NCBI RefSeq assembly: GCF_000725805.1
Contig: NZ_JOFT01000055.1
Location: 1 to 33,219, forward strand
Length of the DNA: 33,219 nt
Reading direction: 5' to 3'
Origin: Streptomyces xanthophaeus
Lineage (GTDB): Bacteria; Actinomycetota; Actinomycetes; Streptomycetales; Streptomycetaceae
Each line of letters begins with the position of its first letter. Position 1 is the first letter of the stretch. Both the position numbers and the translations under genes were made by a program. Under the pieces are notes generated by a model, which was not told the origin of the DNA, ran no database searches, and saw only the letters and a program-made list of their open reading frames with translations. Shown one piece after another: positions 7,881 to 16,302 of this stretch.

Positions 7881-8054
7881 ATGGGCCTGGTGGTCGCCGG
7901 GCTCGCCATCGCCTACGCCGCAGGCTCGGGGAAGGCCGCGGCCGAGGAGCTGTACTCGGGGCAGTCCGCTCTGGGACCGCTGCTCTCCAACAGCTCCGGC
8001 TGCACCGTCGCCGCCCTGCTGCTGCTCCTCGTCTGCAAGGGGCTGGCCTACTGA
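7881..8054 (+). CDS. Small two-span membrane protein (or frameshifted tail of the previous gene)
   Basis: A 57-codon frame starts with MGLVVAGLAIAYAAGSGK and ends VAALLLLLVCKGLAY, giving two hydrophobic segments around a short loop (ALGPLLSNSSG). It begins 17 nt after the preceding stop with no clear ribosome binding site; GTG 7875 is an alternative start. The same frame is open far upstream inside the preceding gene, so a frameshift joining both into one membrane protein is possible. Confidence 0.4.
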   Translation: MGLVVAGLAIAYAAGSGKAAAEELYSGQSALGPLLSNSSGCTVAALLLLLVCKGLAY

Positions 8055-8471
8055 GCTTCGCTGAGCGCGTTTAGAGGGGGCCCGATCTTCCCGGCGATGT
8101 TTCTGGGGGCGGCGGGCGGGATCGCTCCTTCGCACCTTCCGGGGCTGCAGCTGACGCCGTGGTGGTCGCCTATGTCGTGACGCTCAGACTCAGCCCCACT
8201 CCGGCAGGCGGGCCCGACGCCGGCGCACCGAAGACATCCGCGCCGGCATGACGAACCGTCGGCCGGCGCCCCGTCCACTCGATGGGCCCGTCCCTGGGGG
8301 GAACCGGAAGCGGTCACTGCCATTCCGGCCGTGTCACCTCCGCCGCTGCCTGCAAAGGCACTGACCGGCGCCCTCCTCCCTCCCGCGAGCCCAACACCAG
8401 GCCGGCCCGCCCCGCCCTCACCCCAGAGGCGCGGCGGCAGCCCGGGGTGGACCTCTGCTGCCGACTGTGCG
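8055..8471. other. Intergenic region without supported gene
   Basis: About 420 bases lie between the small membrane ORF and the end of the decarboxylase pseudogene. A 91-codon minus-strand frame (8048-8323) has no ribosome binding site and no recognised domain. I see nothing else definite. Confidence 0.35.
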
Positions 8472-9745
8472 TCAGTAGCCGGTGCCGCGCTTGACCTGCG
8501 TCCGCTCGATACTGTGGGCCGGTCCCTTGTCGTCCAGGGTGCGGCAGGCGTCGGCGATGTCCTGGGTCAGGCGGTCGATCTGTTCGCGGCTGAGGGTCTC
8601 CTTGACCAGGGCCCGCAGGATTTTCACGTTCTCCGCGTTGGGCGGGAGGGTGTAGGCGGGCACCATCCAGCCCCGCTCGGCCGAGAGCTGCCAGGCGATG
8701 TCGGACTCGTCGTATGAGTGCTGGCCGGCGAGACGGAAAGCGACCAGCGGCAGCTGCTCGAGGTCGGCCCCGATCACTTCGAAGCGGCCGCTGCTCTGCA
8801 GGTTCGCCGCCAGCGCGCGGGCATTCTCCTGCATGATCTTCATGATGTAGGTGTAGCCCTGGCGGCCGAGCCGTACGAAGTTGTAGTACTGCGCAAGGAC
8901 CATCGACGCCCCGGTGGAGAAGTTCAGGGTGAACGTCGCGTCGGTCTTGCCCAGGTAGTTCTCGTAGAAGACGAGGTCCTTGGCGAGATCGGCTTCCTCA
9001 CGGAACACCAGCCATCCGATGCCGGGATAGACCAGCCCGTACTTGTGCCCCGAGACGTTGATCGAGCGGACCTGCTCGAGCCGGAAGTCCCATTTGGTGT
9101 CCGGGTAGAGGAAGGGCCACACGAATGCGCCGCTGGCACCGTCGACATGGATCGGGATGTCGAGGTCCCGTTTCTTGCGGATGTCCCGTAGGAGCTTGTC
9201 GATGCCGACGACATCGTCCATGTGGCCGGTGAACGTGGTGCTGAGGACAGCGACGACACCGATCGTGTTCTCGTCGAGGTGCGGCTCCACGTCCTCGGGG
9301 CCGATCGTGTACTTGTTCTCGGCAAGCGGCACGATCCGCGGCTCGACGTCGAAGTAGCGGCAGAACTTCTCCCACACGACGTGGAAGTCGCCCCCGAAGA
9401 CCAGGTTGGGCCGGTCGGCCGACAGGCCGACGGCCTGTCGGCGCTCGCGCCACTTCCACTTCAGCGACAGCGCGCCGAGCATGATCGCCTCGGACGATCC
9501 CTGCGTCCGGCGTCCTGCCCGGTGCATGGAAGAGGTCGGCGAGCATGCGCACGCACCGTTGCTCGATCTCGGCGGAGATCGGGTACTCCGCATGGTCGAT
9601 GAAATTGCGGTGCAGGTTCTCGGCGATCATCCGCTGCGCCTCCGGCTCCATCCACGTGGTGACGAACGTGGCGGAAGGTCTCCGAGGGCGCTGGCACCGT
9701 CAGAAAGCGGTTACCGAAAAGAGCCGAATCGTCATGCTTGGTCAT
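8472..9745 (-). pseudogene. gad: Glutamate decarboxylase (PLP-dependent), truncated and frameshifted
   Basis: The bulk of a pyridoxal-phosphate glutamate decarboxylase is clear on the minus strand: TTGSSEA-type loop as TQGSSEAIMLGALSLKW, IPIHVDGASGAFVWPF, and the PLP-lysine motif SGHKYGLVYPG. The gene is broken in at least two places. The start MTKHDDSALFGNRFLTVPAP at 9745 runs into a different frame at about 9672, and roughly 25-30 residues expected before ATFVTTWMEPEAQ are missing. A second shift near 9515-9525 lies between ADLFHAPG and RTQGSSEA. The enzyme would convert glutamate to GABA and consume a proton in acid resistance. The remaining 370-aa frame lacks the N-terminal part, so activity is unlikely. 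Confidence 0.85.
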
Positions 9746-10348
9746 GCCTTTGATTCAACAGCCCAGTCTCCGCCGCGGCCGGGGGACACACCGCGCGGAG
9801 GGCAGCACCGTCAGAGACGGGCCGGGCGGGCAGGAGGCATCTTCGCGGATCTGGTCCGAGCGGCGTCCGGGCGCGGCCACCGGCGCGCCTCCCTCCAGCG
9901 GCACAGCGGCCCTGGACAGAAATCCCGGCCGCAGCCGCACTCCCCGCCCGTCGGCAGACCGCCACGGCCGAATGCGGGCGGGCGGGGACGGCGGGTCGGG
10001 GCGTCAGGCCGGGGAAACAGAGTGGCTGGGTGAGGGGCGGCCGCATCACGCCGTTCGACGCCGGCCCGGCCGCCGCTCCCCGGCTTCCCCGAACCGGTGG
10101 CCTGGCACGGACGTGCACCCGCAGTCGTCGCCTGGCTCCTCGCCCACGACAAGATCGAGGTACCCACGGGCCGACAGTTCTGCCACGCTCAGACGGAAGG
10201 GACCGCTCCGGCCTGCGGTCTTGCACGTTCTTGCGGCGCGAGCCCAGGTTTCCCCCGTCGAGTTCGGCGGGGACCGTCCGGACCGTCCTCCCGCCCGCAA
10301 CAGGCTCCTCGCCGCCGCCTCGGTGGACCGAGGCAGAGACCTGAGGGC
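9746..10348. other. Gene-poor region between gad relic and transposase relic
   Basis: Long open frames here on both strands are GC-driven, and none has a credible start or domain. The area probably represents debris of an insertion, since it ends in a transposase fragment. Confidence 0.35.
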
Positions 10349-10446
10349 ACGGCCGAGGTCCTGGAGTGGGCGCGGTGGTGGAACACCGAGCACCGTCGCG
10401 CCGGCCTCGCTGGCCGGACTCCCCTCGAGGCGTGGTCGGTCCCACC
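10349..10446 (+). pseudogene. TniA-like transposase fragment
   Basis: This frame reads EVLEWARWWNTEHRRAGLAG and RTPLEAW. It is nearly identical to the transposase encoded at 30,850-30,930 (EVLDWARWWNTAHRPAGLAG, RTPLEAW). Only about 32 codons remain, without the catalytic triad. It is a relic of a second element related to the one at the right of the window. Confidence 0.7.
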
Positions 10447-10515
10447 GTTCCCGCGACCGACGGCCGGCACTTCCTCGGCCGGGGGTCGGTGCGTGAGAGG
10501 CTGGCCGAAAGCCCT

Positions 10516-11406
10516 TCACAAGGACATCGTCCCGAGTTCGCGGGCAATGCTCACGAAGGACCGGACCATCGGGTTGTCGTTGTCCGACCGCCAGACCAGG
10601 CCCCAGCGGAGCATCGGGGCGTCGTCGAGGTGCAGGTACGTGATGTCGGGGCGGACGTGGAAGCGGCGGACTTGGGCGCCCAGGGTGTGGATGGCGTCGC
10701 CCGAGGAGATGATCATGTAGAGCGTGTCGAGATCCGTGCAGGTGAAGTTCCGTTCGATCGTCCGGCCACTGGGCGTGTAGAAGGGCATGAACGCGTCCTC
10801 CCAGTAGTCGGGCTGCACCCATCCCCCGCCGATCACGCCGTGGTCGGCGAGCACCTCCATGGACACCGACGGCCGGTCCGCCAGTCGGTGGTCGGAGGCC
10901 ACGGCCGCGACCCGGGGCTCCTCGAACAGCACCGGGCCCACGGTGAGATCCGGTTCCTCTACGGGGAGCCAGGCGAGCAGGAGGTCCGCTTCGCCCCTGC
11001 GCAGCGGCCCGAACGGATCGATGAAGCCGTTGTAGCGGAGTCGGATCCCGCACGTCGGATTCAGGGAGCGGAAAGCATCCCAGAAGGGCCGCAGTTCGTG
11101 TGCGTTGGAGACCAACAGGTTGATCCGCAGGACGTCTGTCTTGCCCTGGGCGGTGAGCCGGGCCCGGTCCACGCTCGCCTTCAGGCTCTGGAACACCGGC
11201 CGCAGGTCGTCGCGCAGTTGTTCACCGACCGGCGTGAGCCGAACGTGGCGGCTGGTCCGCTCGAAGAGTTCCGCCCCGATCGACCGTTCCTGCTTCTTGA
11301 TCGCCTGGCTGACCCGCGCCGCCGATACGTGCAGACGCTCGGCGGTCCTGCCGAAGTGGAGCTCCTCCGACAGCGTCAGGAAGATCTCTATGTCTCGCAG
11401 CTCCAC
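10516..11406 (-). CDS. LysR family transcriptional regulator
   Basis: This 296-aa protein is a full-length LysR-type regulator. The N-terminal winged helix-turn-helix starts MELRDIEIFLTLSEELHFGR and includes AERLHVSAARVSQAIKKQE (residues 20-45). A periplasmic-binding-like effector domain follows (about 90-290). The start is GTG 11406, with a weak G-rich ribosome binding site. It is divergent from the VOC-family gene at 11505, with two dyads in the spacer, so control of that gene and of itself is the simplest reading. The ligand is unknown. Confidence 0.9.
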   Translation of the reverse strand: MELRDIEIFLTLSEELHFGRTAERLHVSAARVSQAIKKQERSIGAELFERTSRHVRLTPVGEQLRDDLRPVFQSLKASVDRARLTAQGKTDVLRINLLVSNAHELRPFWDAFRSLNPTCGIRLRYNGFIDPFGPLRRGEADLLLAWLPVEEPDLTVGPVLFEEPRVAAVASDHRLADRPSVSMEVLADHGVIGGGWVQPDYWEDAFMPFYTPSGRTIERNFTCTDLDTLYMIISSGDAIHTLGAQVRRFHVRPDITYLHLDDAPMLRWGLVWRSDNDNPMVRSFVSIARELGTMSL

Positions 11407-11430
11407 GCGCCCGCACGCCCCCGCATGTTC

Positions 11431-11448
11431 GTTAACTCCAGACTTAAC
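11431..11448. promoter_or_regulatory. GTTAA-N8-TTAAC dyad
   Basis: A 5+5 bp inverted repeat lies 25 nt upstream of the LysR start and 56 nt upstream of the divergent VOC gene. It is AT-rich in a GC-rich background, so it may be part of a LysR binding site or promoter. Confidence 0.4.
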
Positions 11449-11457
11449 CGGCGTTGC

Positions 11458-11476
11458 ATGATCAGTCGTTGATCAT
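11458..11476. promoter_or_regulatory. ATGATCA-N5-TGATCAT operator-like inverted repeat
   Basis: A perfect 7+7 bp dyad with a 5-nt spacer lies in the 98-bp gap between the divergent LysR and VOC-family genes. The position and symmetry fit an operator for the neighbouring LysR protein. Confidence 0.5.
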
Positions 11477-11504
11477 CTTCTTGTCCACAACGGATGCTGT
11501 CTGC

Positions 11505-11906
11505 ATGAACGTCGTCACCACCAAAGTGTCATTGACCGTGCGGGACGTGGGCGCGTCCAGCCGGTTCTTCACCGCTCATCTGGGGTTCCGTGAAGCCGAG
11601 TCGGCCGAGGGGTACGTATGCCTCCGCCGAGATGACGCCTCCGCCGAGATCGCCCTGTCCGAACGCGACCTCGCGCTCCCGCCGCCGGCCCGGCTCGGCC
11701 TGGGGCTGGCGGATCTGGTCGTGACCCTCGTGGTCAGGGATGTCGTGGCCGAGTACGAACGGCTGCGGCGCGAGGGCGCCCCCCTCACCAGGCGGCTGCA
11801 CCAAGAGCCTTGGGGCGACCTGCAGTTCCAGCTCACCGATCCCAACGGCGTCGTGGTCCGGCTCACCGAATGGGTGCCTCCGGTCGGCGCCCCCGAACAG
11901 ATCTGA
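11505..11906 (+). CDS. VOC superfamily (glyoxalase/bleomycin resistance-like) protein
   Basis: This 133-aa protein shows the paired beta-alpha-beta-beta-beta modules of the vicinal oxygen chelate fold: VSLTVRDVGASSRFFTAHLG at the N-terminus and LQFQLTDPNGVVVRLTEWV at the C-terminus, where D-PNG-x-x-V-x-L is the family signature. Members include glyoxalase I, dioxygenases and antibiotic-binding proteins. The typical metal Glu is not certain, so it may bind rather than transform a ligand. ATG 11505 is chosen because family homology starts there. It is divergent from a LysR gene that probably regulates it. Confidence 0.85.
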   Translation: MNVVTTKVSLTVRDVGASSRFFTAHLGFREAESAEGYVCLRRDDASAEIALSERDLALPPPARLGLGLADLVVTLVVRDVVAEYERLRREGAPLTRRLHQEPWGDLQFQLTDPNGVVVRLTEWVPPVGAPEQI

Positions 11907-12063
11907 CCGAGAGGCCGACGCCGCCCTCGGTGTGGCCGTAGGCCGGCGCCTGCGGAGTGCTGGGGGCCGCAGTGCTGGCACTCCGCCTCCTACGGAGCCG
12001 CAAGGCCGAAGCCGCCGCGGAGGAGAAGGCGACATCAGAAACAACCAGTCACGGGAGAGCATC

Positions 12064-12736
12064 ATGCAGAAGTTCGACACCCCCGCCCCGATCGCCGCCC
12101 TCCTCGACATCCCCGCGGGACGCATCCGGTTCGTCGCCGCCGACCGGGCCGACACCACGGTCGAGGTCCTGCCCGCGGACGCCTCCAAGGCCCCGCGACG
12201 TGAAGGCGGCGGAGCAGGTCGCGGTCGTATGCGCCGACGGTGTCCTGCGGATCGAGGCGCTGGAGGCGAAGAACCAGATCCTCGGAAACTCCGGCTCGCT
12301 CGAGGTGACGGTCCAACTGCCAGCCGGTTCCCGCGTCGAGGCGAAGACGGCTACCGCCGAGTTCCAGAGCGTCGGACGGCTCGGCGACGTCACCTACGAC
12401 GGCGCGCACGGCATGGTCAAGCTCGATGAGACCGCCGGCGCCCGCCTCACCCTCCAGGCCGGCGACGTCACGGTCGGCCGCCTGGGCGGCCCCGCCGAGA
12501 TCCGCGTCCAGAAGGGCGGCATCGACATCGCCGAGGCCGTGCACGGCACGGTCGTGCTGCGGACCGAGGCCGGCGACGTGACGATCGGCGCCGCCCGCGG
12601 AGTCTCCGCCACTCTCGACGCCGGCACCGGCTACGGCCGGATGGACAATGCGCTCAACAACACCGCTGGCACCGCGGCCGCCCTGAACATCCACGCGACC
12701 ACCTCCTACGGCAACATCACCGCCCGCAGCCTCTGA
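12064..12736 (+). pseudogene. DUF4097-like beta-repeat protein, single-base frameshift
   Basis: The gene begins MQKFDTPAPIAALLDIPAGR after GGGAGA and ends TTSYGNITARSL. Repeated segments such as AGDVTVGRLGGPAEIRVQKG, GGIDIAEAVHGTVVLRTEAG and GDVTIGAARGVSATLDAGTG form the right-handed beta-repeat of DUF4097-type (putative adhesin) proteins seen across Streptomyces. The frame changes near 12190-12200: ASKAPRREGG replaces the expected ASK-A-RDVKAAEQ, consistent with one extra C in CCCC. The total length 673 is 3n+1, which fits a single inserted base. It could be a true mutation or a sequencing error; without the extra base the product is about 223 aa. Confidence 0.75.
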
Positions 12737-12766
12737 CCACCGCGATACCAAGGACGGACCGAAAGA

Positions 12767-15043
12767 ATGAGCACCACTCAGGACTACCAGGCCGCGGAGC
12801 AACTGCTGCGCCGCCCCGCCCGCCCCGGCGAGCTCGTCATCGGCGACAAGGTCAGGCCCCAGTGGATCGACGGAGGCGCTCGCTTCTGGTACGCGGTGAG
12901 CAATGGGGTCGGCAGACGGTTCCTGCTGGTCGACCCGGCTGCGGGCACCCGTGAGCCGGCCTTCGACCACGCCCTGCTCGCCGCCGGGCTGGCCGCCGCC
13001 TCCGGGCAGCCGGTCGACCCAGAGTTCTTGCCGACCACGGTGATCGAACTGGCCGCGAACACCGTCGAGTTCGATGCGTTCGGCGAGTGGTGGCGCTGCC
13101 GCCTGGACGACTACGCATGCGAGCGGGCCGAGTTCACTCCGCCGGGCAGCCCCCTCGACGTACCGTCACCCGACGGGAAGACCGTGGTGTCCCGGCGAGG
13201 TCACGACCTGTGGGCGCGCTCGCTGTCCGACGGCCGCGAGTGGGCGCTGACCGCCGACGGCGTGCCCGGTCACCAGTACGGCACCGTCCCGGAGTGCACG
13301 GCGAACAGTACCCTGCTGCGTAAGATCGGCCTGCCGTACCTGCCGCCCTCGGTGGCCTGGTCGCCGGACTCGACGAAGGTGCTGGCGCACCGGACCGACG
13401 AGCGCGAGGTCCGGGAGACCCACCTGCTGGAGGCCAGGCCCGTCGACGGTGGCGCCCCGGTGCTGCACGCACAGCGGTTCGCCTACCCCGGCGACGAGCA
13501 CGTACCGCTGGCCGAACTGGTCGTACTGGACGTCGCCGAGGGCACGGTGGTCCGCGCCCAGGCCGAGCCGCTGCTCATGCCGACACTGTCGCCGATCACG
13601 ATCAAGTGGGCCTGGTGGGCATCGGACAGCTCGGCGGTGTACTACCTCGGCCGGCCGCGCGACCTGCGCACACTCACCTTGTACCGGCTGGACGCGGCCA
13701 CCGGCGAGGTCACCACGGTGCTCAGCGAGACCGGGGCGACCCGTGTCGAGCCCAACCAGTTCGGGTACGAGCCGCCGATCGTGCGGGTGCTGACTGGCGA
13801 GGTGCTCTGGTACTCGCAGCGGGACGGCTGGGGCCACCTTTACCGGTATGACCTGCGCACTGGCGAGCTGCTCGGACAGGTCACCTCCGGGCCGTGGGGG
13901 GTACGGCAGATCCTGCGAGTCGACGAGGCCGAGCGGGTGGTGTACTTCACCGCTTCCGGGCTGGTCGGCGAGGACCCGTACCGGCGCGCGGTGTGCCGGA
14001 TCGGCCTGGACGGCTCTGGCTTCGCGAGGCTCACGGACGACGAGCACGACCACACCGTCACCATCCCCGACCACCCGGACTACTTCATAGACTCGGCGTC
14101 CACGGTCGACACTCCGCCGGTGACGACGGTCCGCGACTGGTCCGGGCGGGTCCTGGTCGAGCTGGAGCGCGCCGACATCGCAAAGCTCGCCGCCACCGGC
14201 TGGACGACGCCGGAGCGGTTCCGCGTCAAGGCGGACGACGGGGTGACGGACATTTACGGAGTCCTCTACCGGCCACGCGGGTTCGACCCCGCCCGCTCCT
14301 ACCCGGTGGTCGACAACGTCTACCCCGGACCGCAGGTCTCCCGGGTCTCCCCGTGCTTCGACCCCGGCGGGATGGGCCTCGACGCGGAACCCATGGCCGC
14401 GCTGGGCTTCGTGGTGGTGGCACTGGACGGACGCGGCACCCCGGGCCGGGACAAGTCCTTCCACGACGCCTCCTACGGCCACCTGGCCGACGCAGGCAGC
14501 CTGGCCGACCACGTCGCGGCTCTGCGCCAACTGGCAGAGGCCCGGCCGTGGATGGACCTGGACCGGGTGGGCGTGTTCGGCCACTCGGGCGGCGGCTTCG
14601 CCGCGGGCCGCGCGATGCTGGACTTCCCCGAGACGTACAAGGTGGGAGTCGCGCTCTCCGGCTCGCACGACGCCCGTCATTTCAACGCCGGCTTCGTGGA
14701 GACCTACGACGGCGCGGACAACCCCGAGGCCTGGAGCCACACTTCCAGCATCGACCTCGCCGACCGCCTGGAGGGGAAACTGCTCCTGATCCACGGCGAG
14801 ATGGACGACCAGGTCCACCCGGACCAGACCCTCCGCCTGGCCGACCGCCTCATCGCCGCCGGCAAGGGCTTCGAGCTGCTCATCGTGCCCGGCGCCGAGC
14901 ACACGTTCATCGACCACTTGGCCTATGTCCGTACGCGCTGCTGGGACTTCCTGGTCCGCGAGCTGCTGGGCACCCAGCCTCCTGCCTACCGCCCCGCTCC
15001 CATCGCCATCGGCCCCGAGCTGCTCGCCGAGCTGTTCGCCTGA
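12767..15043 (+). CDS. S9 family dipeptidyl peptidase IV-like serine peptidase
   Basis: This 758-aa protein has the two-part structure of family S9 (DPP IV/prolyl oligopeptidase). An N-terminal beta-propeller covers about residues 40-500, with repeats such as SVAWSPDSTKVLAHRTDERE and WWASDSSAVYYLGRPRDLRT. A C-terminal alpha/beta hydrolase follows. The catalytic triad is visible: Ser607 in GVFGHSGGGF, Asp680 in HGEMDDQVHP, and His712 in GAEHTF. Such enzymes remove X-Pro dipeptides from peptides. No signal peptide is seen, so it is probably cytoplasmic. ATG 12767 follows an A/G-rich segment. A stem-loop 26 nt after the stop likely ends transcription. The preceding frameshifted DUF4097-like gene may have been co-transcribed. 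Confidence 0.92.
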   Translation: MSTTQDYQAAEQLLRRPARPGELVIGDKVRPQWIDGGARFWYAVSNGVGRRFLLVDPAAGTREPAFDHALLAAGLAAASGQPVDPEFLPTTVIELAANTVEFDAFGEWWRCRLDDYACERAEFTPPGSPLDVPSPDGKTVVSRRGHDLWARSLSDGREWALTADGVPGHQYGTVPECTANSTLLRKIGLPYLPPSVAWSPDSTKVLAHRTDEREVRETHLLEARPVDGGAPVLHAQRFAYPGDEHVPLAELVVLDVAEGTVVRAQAEPLLMPTLSPITIKWAWWASDSSAVYYLGRPRDLRTLTLYRLDAATGEVTTVLSETGATRVEPNQFGYEPPIVRVLTGEVLWYSQRDGWGHLYRYDLRTGELLGQVTSGPWGVRQILRVDEAERVVYFTASGLVGEDPYRRAVCRIGLDGSGFARLTDDEHDHTVTIPDHPDYFIDSASTVDTPPVTTVRDWSGRVLVELERADIAKLAATGWTTPERFRVKADDGVTDIYGVLYRPRGFDPARSYPVVDNVYPGPQVSRVSPCFDPGGMGLDAEPMAALGFVVVALDGRGTPGRDKSFHDASYGHLADAGSLADHVAALRQLAEARPWMDLDRVGVFGHSGGGFAAGRAMLDFPETYKVGVALSGSHDARHFNAGFVETYDGADNPEAWSHTSSIDLADRLEGKLLLIHGEMDDQVHPDQTLRLADRLIAAGKGFELLIVPGAEHTFIDHLAYVRTRCWDFLVRELLGTQPPAYRPAPIAIGPELLAELFA

Positions 15044-15069
15044 GCTAGAGCCTGCGTCGTCGGCATCGA

Positions 15070-15103
15070 CCCTGTCTGCGTGACTCAGGTCACACAGGCA
15101 GGG
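15070..15103 (+). terminator. Stem-loop terminator after the S9 peptidase
   Basis: CCCTGTCTGCGTGAC and GTCACACAGGCAGGG form a 15-bp stem with two G-U pairs and a TCAG loop. It begins 26 nt after the stop codon of the peptidase gene and separates it from the DUF998 gene. Confidence 0.7.
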
Positions 15104-15203
15104 CCGATGGGTTCGGGTCTCCGCCACGGTCTTACATGCAACGAGATTCCACCGCCGCAAGCCCGGCCCCCAGGGTGGGTGCGGCACACGAGGAAGGCAT
15201 GCC

Positions 15204-15881
15204 ATGACCCACACGATCAGCGCCTCCGCCACCGCTTCCGCCGCAACTTCTGCTTCCGCCACTGCGGGGTCCGCCTCCTCGGCGCGGGTGCTGCTGAAGG
15301 GCGCAGCGGTGGCGGGGCCACTGTTCCTGGTCGTCGGGATCACCCAGGGCCTGACGCGTGAGGGCTTCGACTTCACGCGCAACGCCATCAGTCAGCTGAG
15401 CCTCGGCGGCCTGGGCTGGATCCAGATCGCCAACTTCTTCGTCGCCGGGGCTCTGCTGATCGCCGGTGCGGTCGGGATGCGGCGCTCGGTGTCACAGGGG
15501 CCAGGTCGCCGCGCGGCGCCGTGGTCGGTCGGGGTGTTCGGGGCGTCCTTTCTGGTCAGCGGCGTGTTCTCGGCCGACCCCGGGGCCGGTTTCCCGGCTG
15601 GTACGCCGGACTCCGCGACTGCCGTACTGAGCGTGCATGGCGCGGTCCACATGGCCGGCGGCATGGTCGGCTACCTCGCGCTGTGCGCCGCCTTCCTGGT
15701 CTTGGCCCGCCGCTTCGCCGCCGAAGGGCAGCGAGGCTGGGCGATCGCCTGCCGCCTGCTCCCGGTGGGCGTCCTCGCCGGGTTCGTCGGATCCGGTGCC
15801 TCCGTACTGTCCTTCACGGCAGGGGCGGCACTCGGCCTGGCCGGACTCGCCGCGGTGACCGCCCGGCTGGCGCGCCTCTAG
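15204..15881 (+). CDS. DUF998 family integral membrane protein
   Basis: This 225-aa protein has about six hydrophobic segments (for example AAVAGPLFLVVGITQ, IANFFVAGALLIAGAVGM, VFGASFLVSGVFSADPGAGF and MVGYLALCAAFLVLARR) typical of DUF998. The conserved FDFTRNAISQLS loop after the first span and FSADPGAGFP are family hallmarks. The N-terminal 25 residues are an Ala/Ser/Thr-rich tail. The molecular function of the family is unknown. ATG 15204 has AGGAAGG 8 nt upstream. Confidence 0.85.
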   Translation: MTHTISASATASAATSASATAGSASSARVLLKGAAVAGPLFLVVGITQGLTREGFDFTRNAISQLSLGGLGWIQIANFFVAGALLIAGAVGMRRSVSQGPGRRAAPWSVGVFGASFLVSGVFSADPGAGFPAGTPDSATAVLSVHGAVHMAGGMVGYLALCAAFLVLARRFAAEGQRGWAIACRLLPVGVLAGFVGSGASVLSFTAGAALGLAGLAAVTARLARL

Positions 15882-16053
15882 CCGGACCGGACTCACAAAC
15901 TCGCCACTCACGCACGCCGCACAGGGAACTCGTCTCGTGGCTCAAGTCCGAGCACGGCCTGGGACACGGCCACGCCAACGCCCTGGTCGCCCACCCCTGC
16001 GGAGAACGAGGCGGAATAGTCCACGCCGGCTGCCAGTGAGCGTTCACGTCCAG
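15882..16053. pseudogene. DUF4287-like C-terminal remnant
   Basis: On the plus strand at about 15925-16039 one frame reads RELVSWLKSEHGLGHGHANA and ALVAHP before a stop. This resembles the second half of DUF4287 proteins (WLK-x-x-GLGHGHANALV). The beginning is missing, so it is a relic. No other gene is seen in this stretch. Confidence 0.5.
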
Positions 16054-16067
16054 ATCATTGCAATGAT
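16054..16067. promoter_or_regulatory. ATCATTGCAATGAT palindrome
   Basis: A perfect 14-bp palindrome lies about 235 nt upstream of the reductase gene at 16303. The core CATTGCAA recurs about 40 nt further on (near 16099). This 16050-16210 interval is AT-richer than its surroundings and may be a regulatory region. Confidence 0.4.
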
Positions 16068-16302
16068 TCGACGGATCGCGTTGCGTTTCGTGGCAAGCCC
16101 ATTGCAAGGATATCTCTCAAGTGACCTGCAGAAACAAGTCGATTGAGCACTCGATCGGTTGCTGAAACTCTGAACGCAACATAGCTTTCTTCCATCGCGA
16201 ACAACATTCCCAGCGGTAACGAGTCCGGCGCGAGCCTCCAGGCCGTCGACACGACCGCGGTCCATCCCCGTCACCCGACTGATCAGAAAGCGAGACATCC
16301 CC

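Noticed and set aside
9738..10496. Long open frames on both strands between the gad relic and the LysR gene
   Set aside because: Compositional frames of GC-rich DNA. Only the 32-codon transposase segment has recognisable homology.
13166..15388. 740-codon minus-strand open frame
   Set aside because: It is the antisense shadow of the S9 peptidase gene, whose catalytic triad and propeller are clear on the plus strand.
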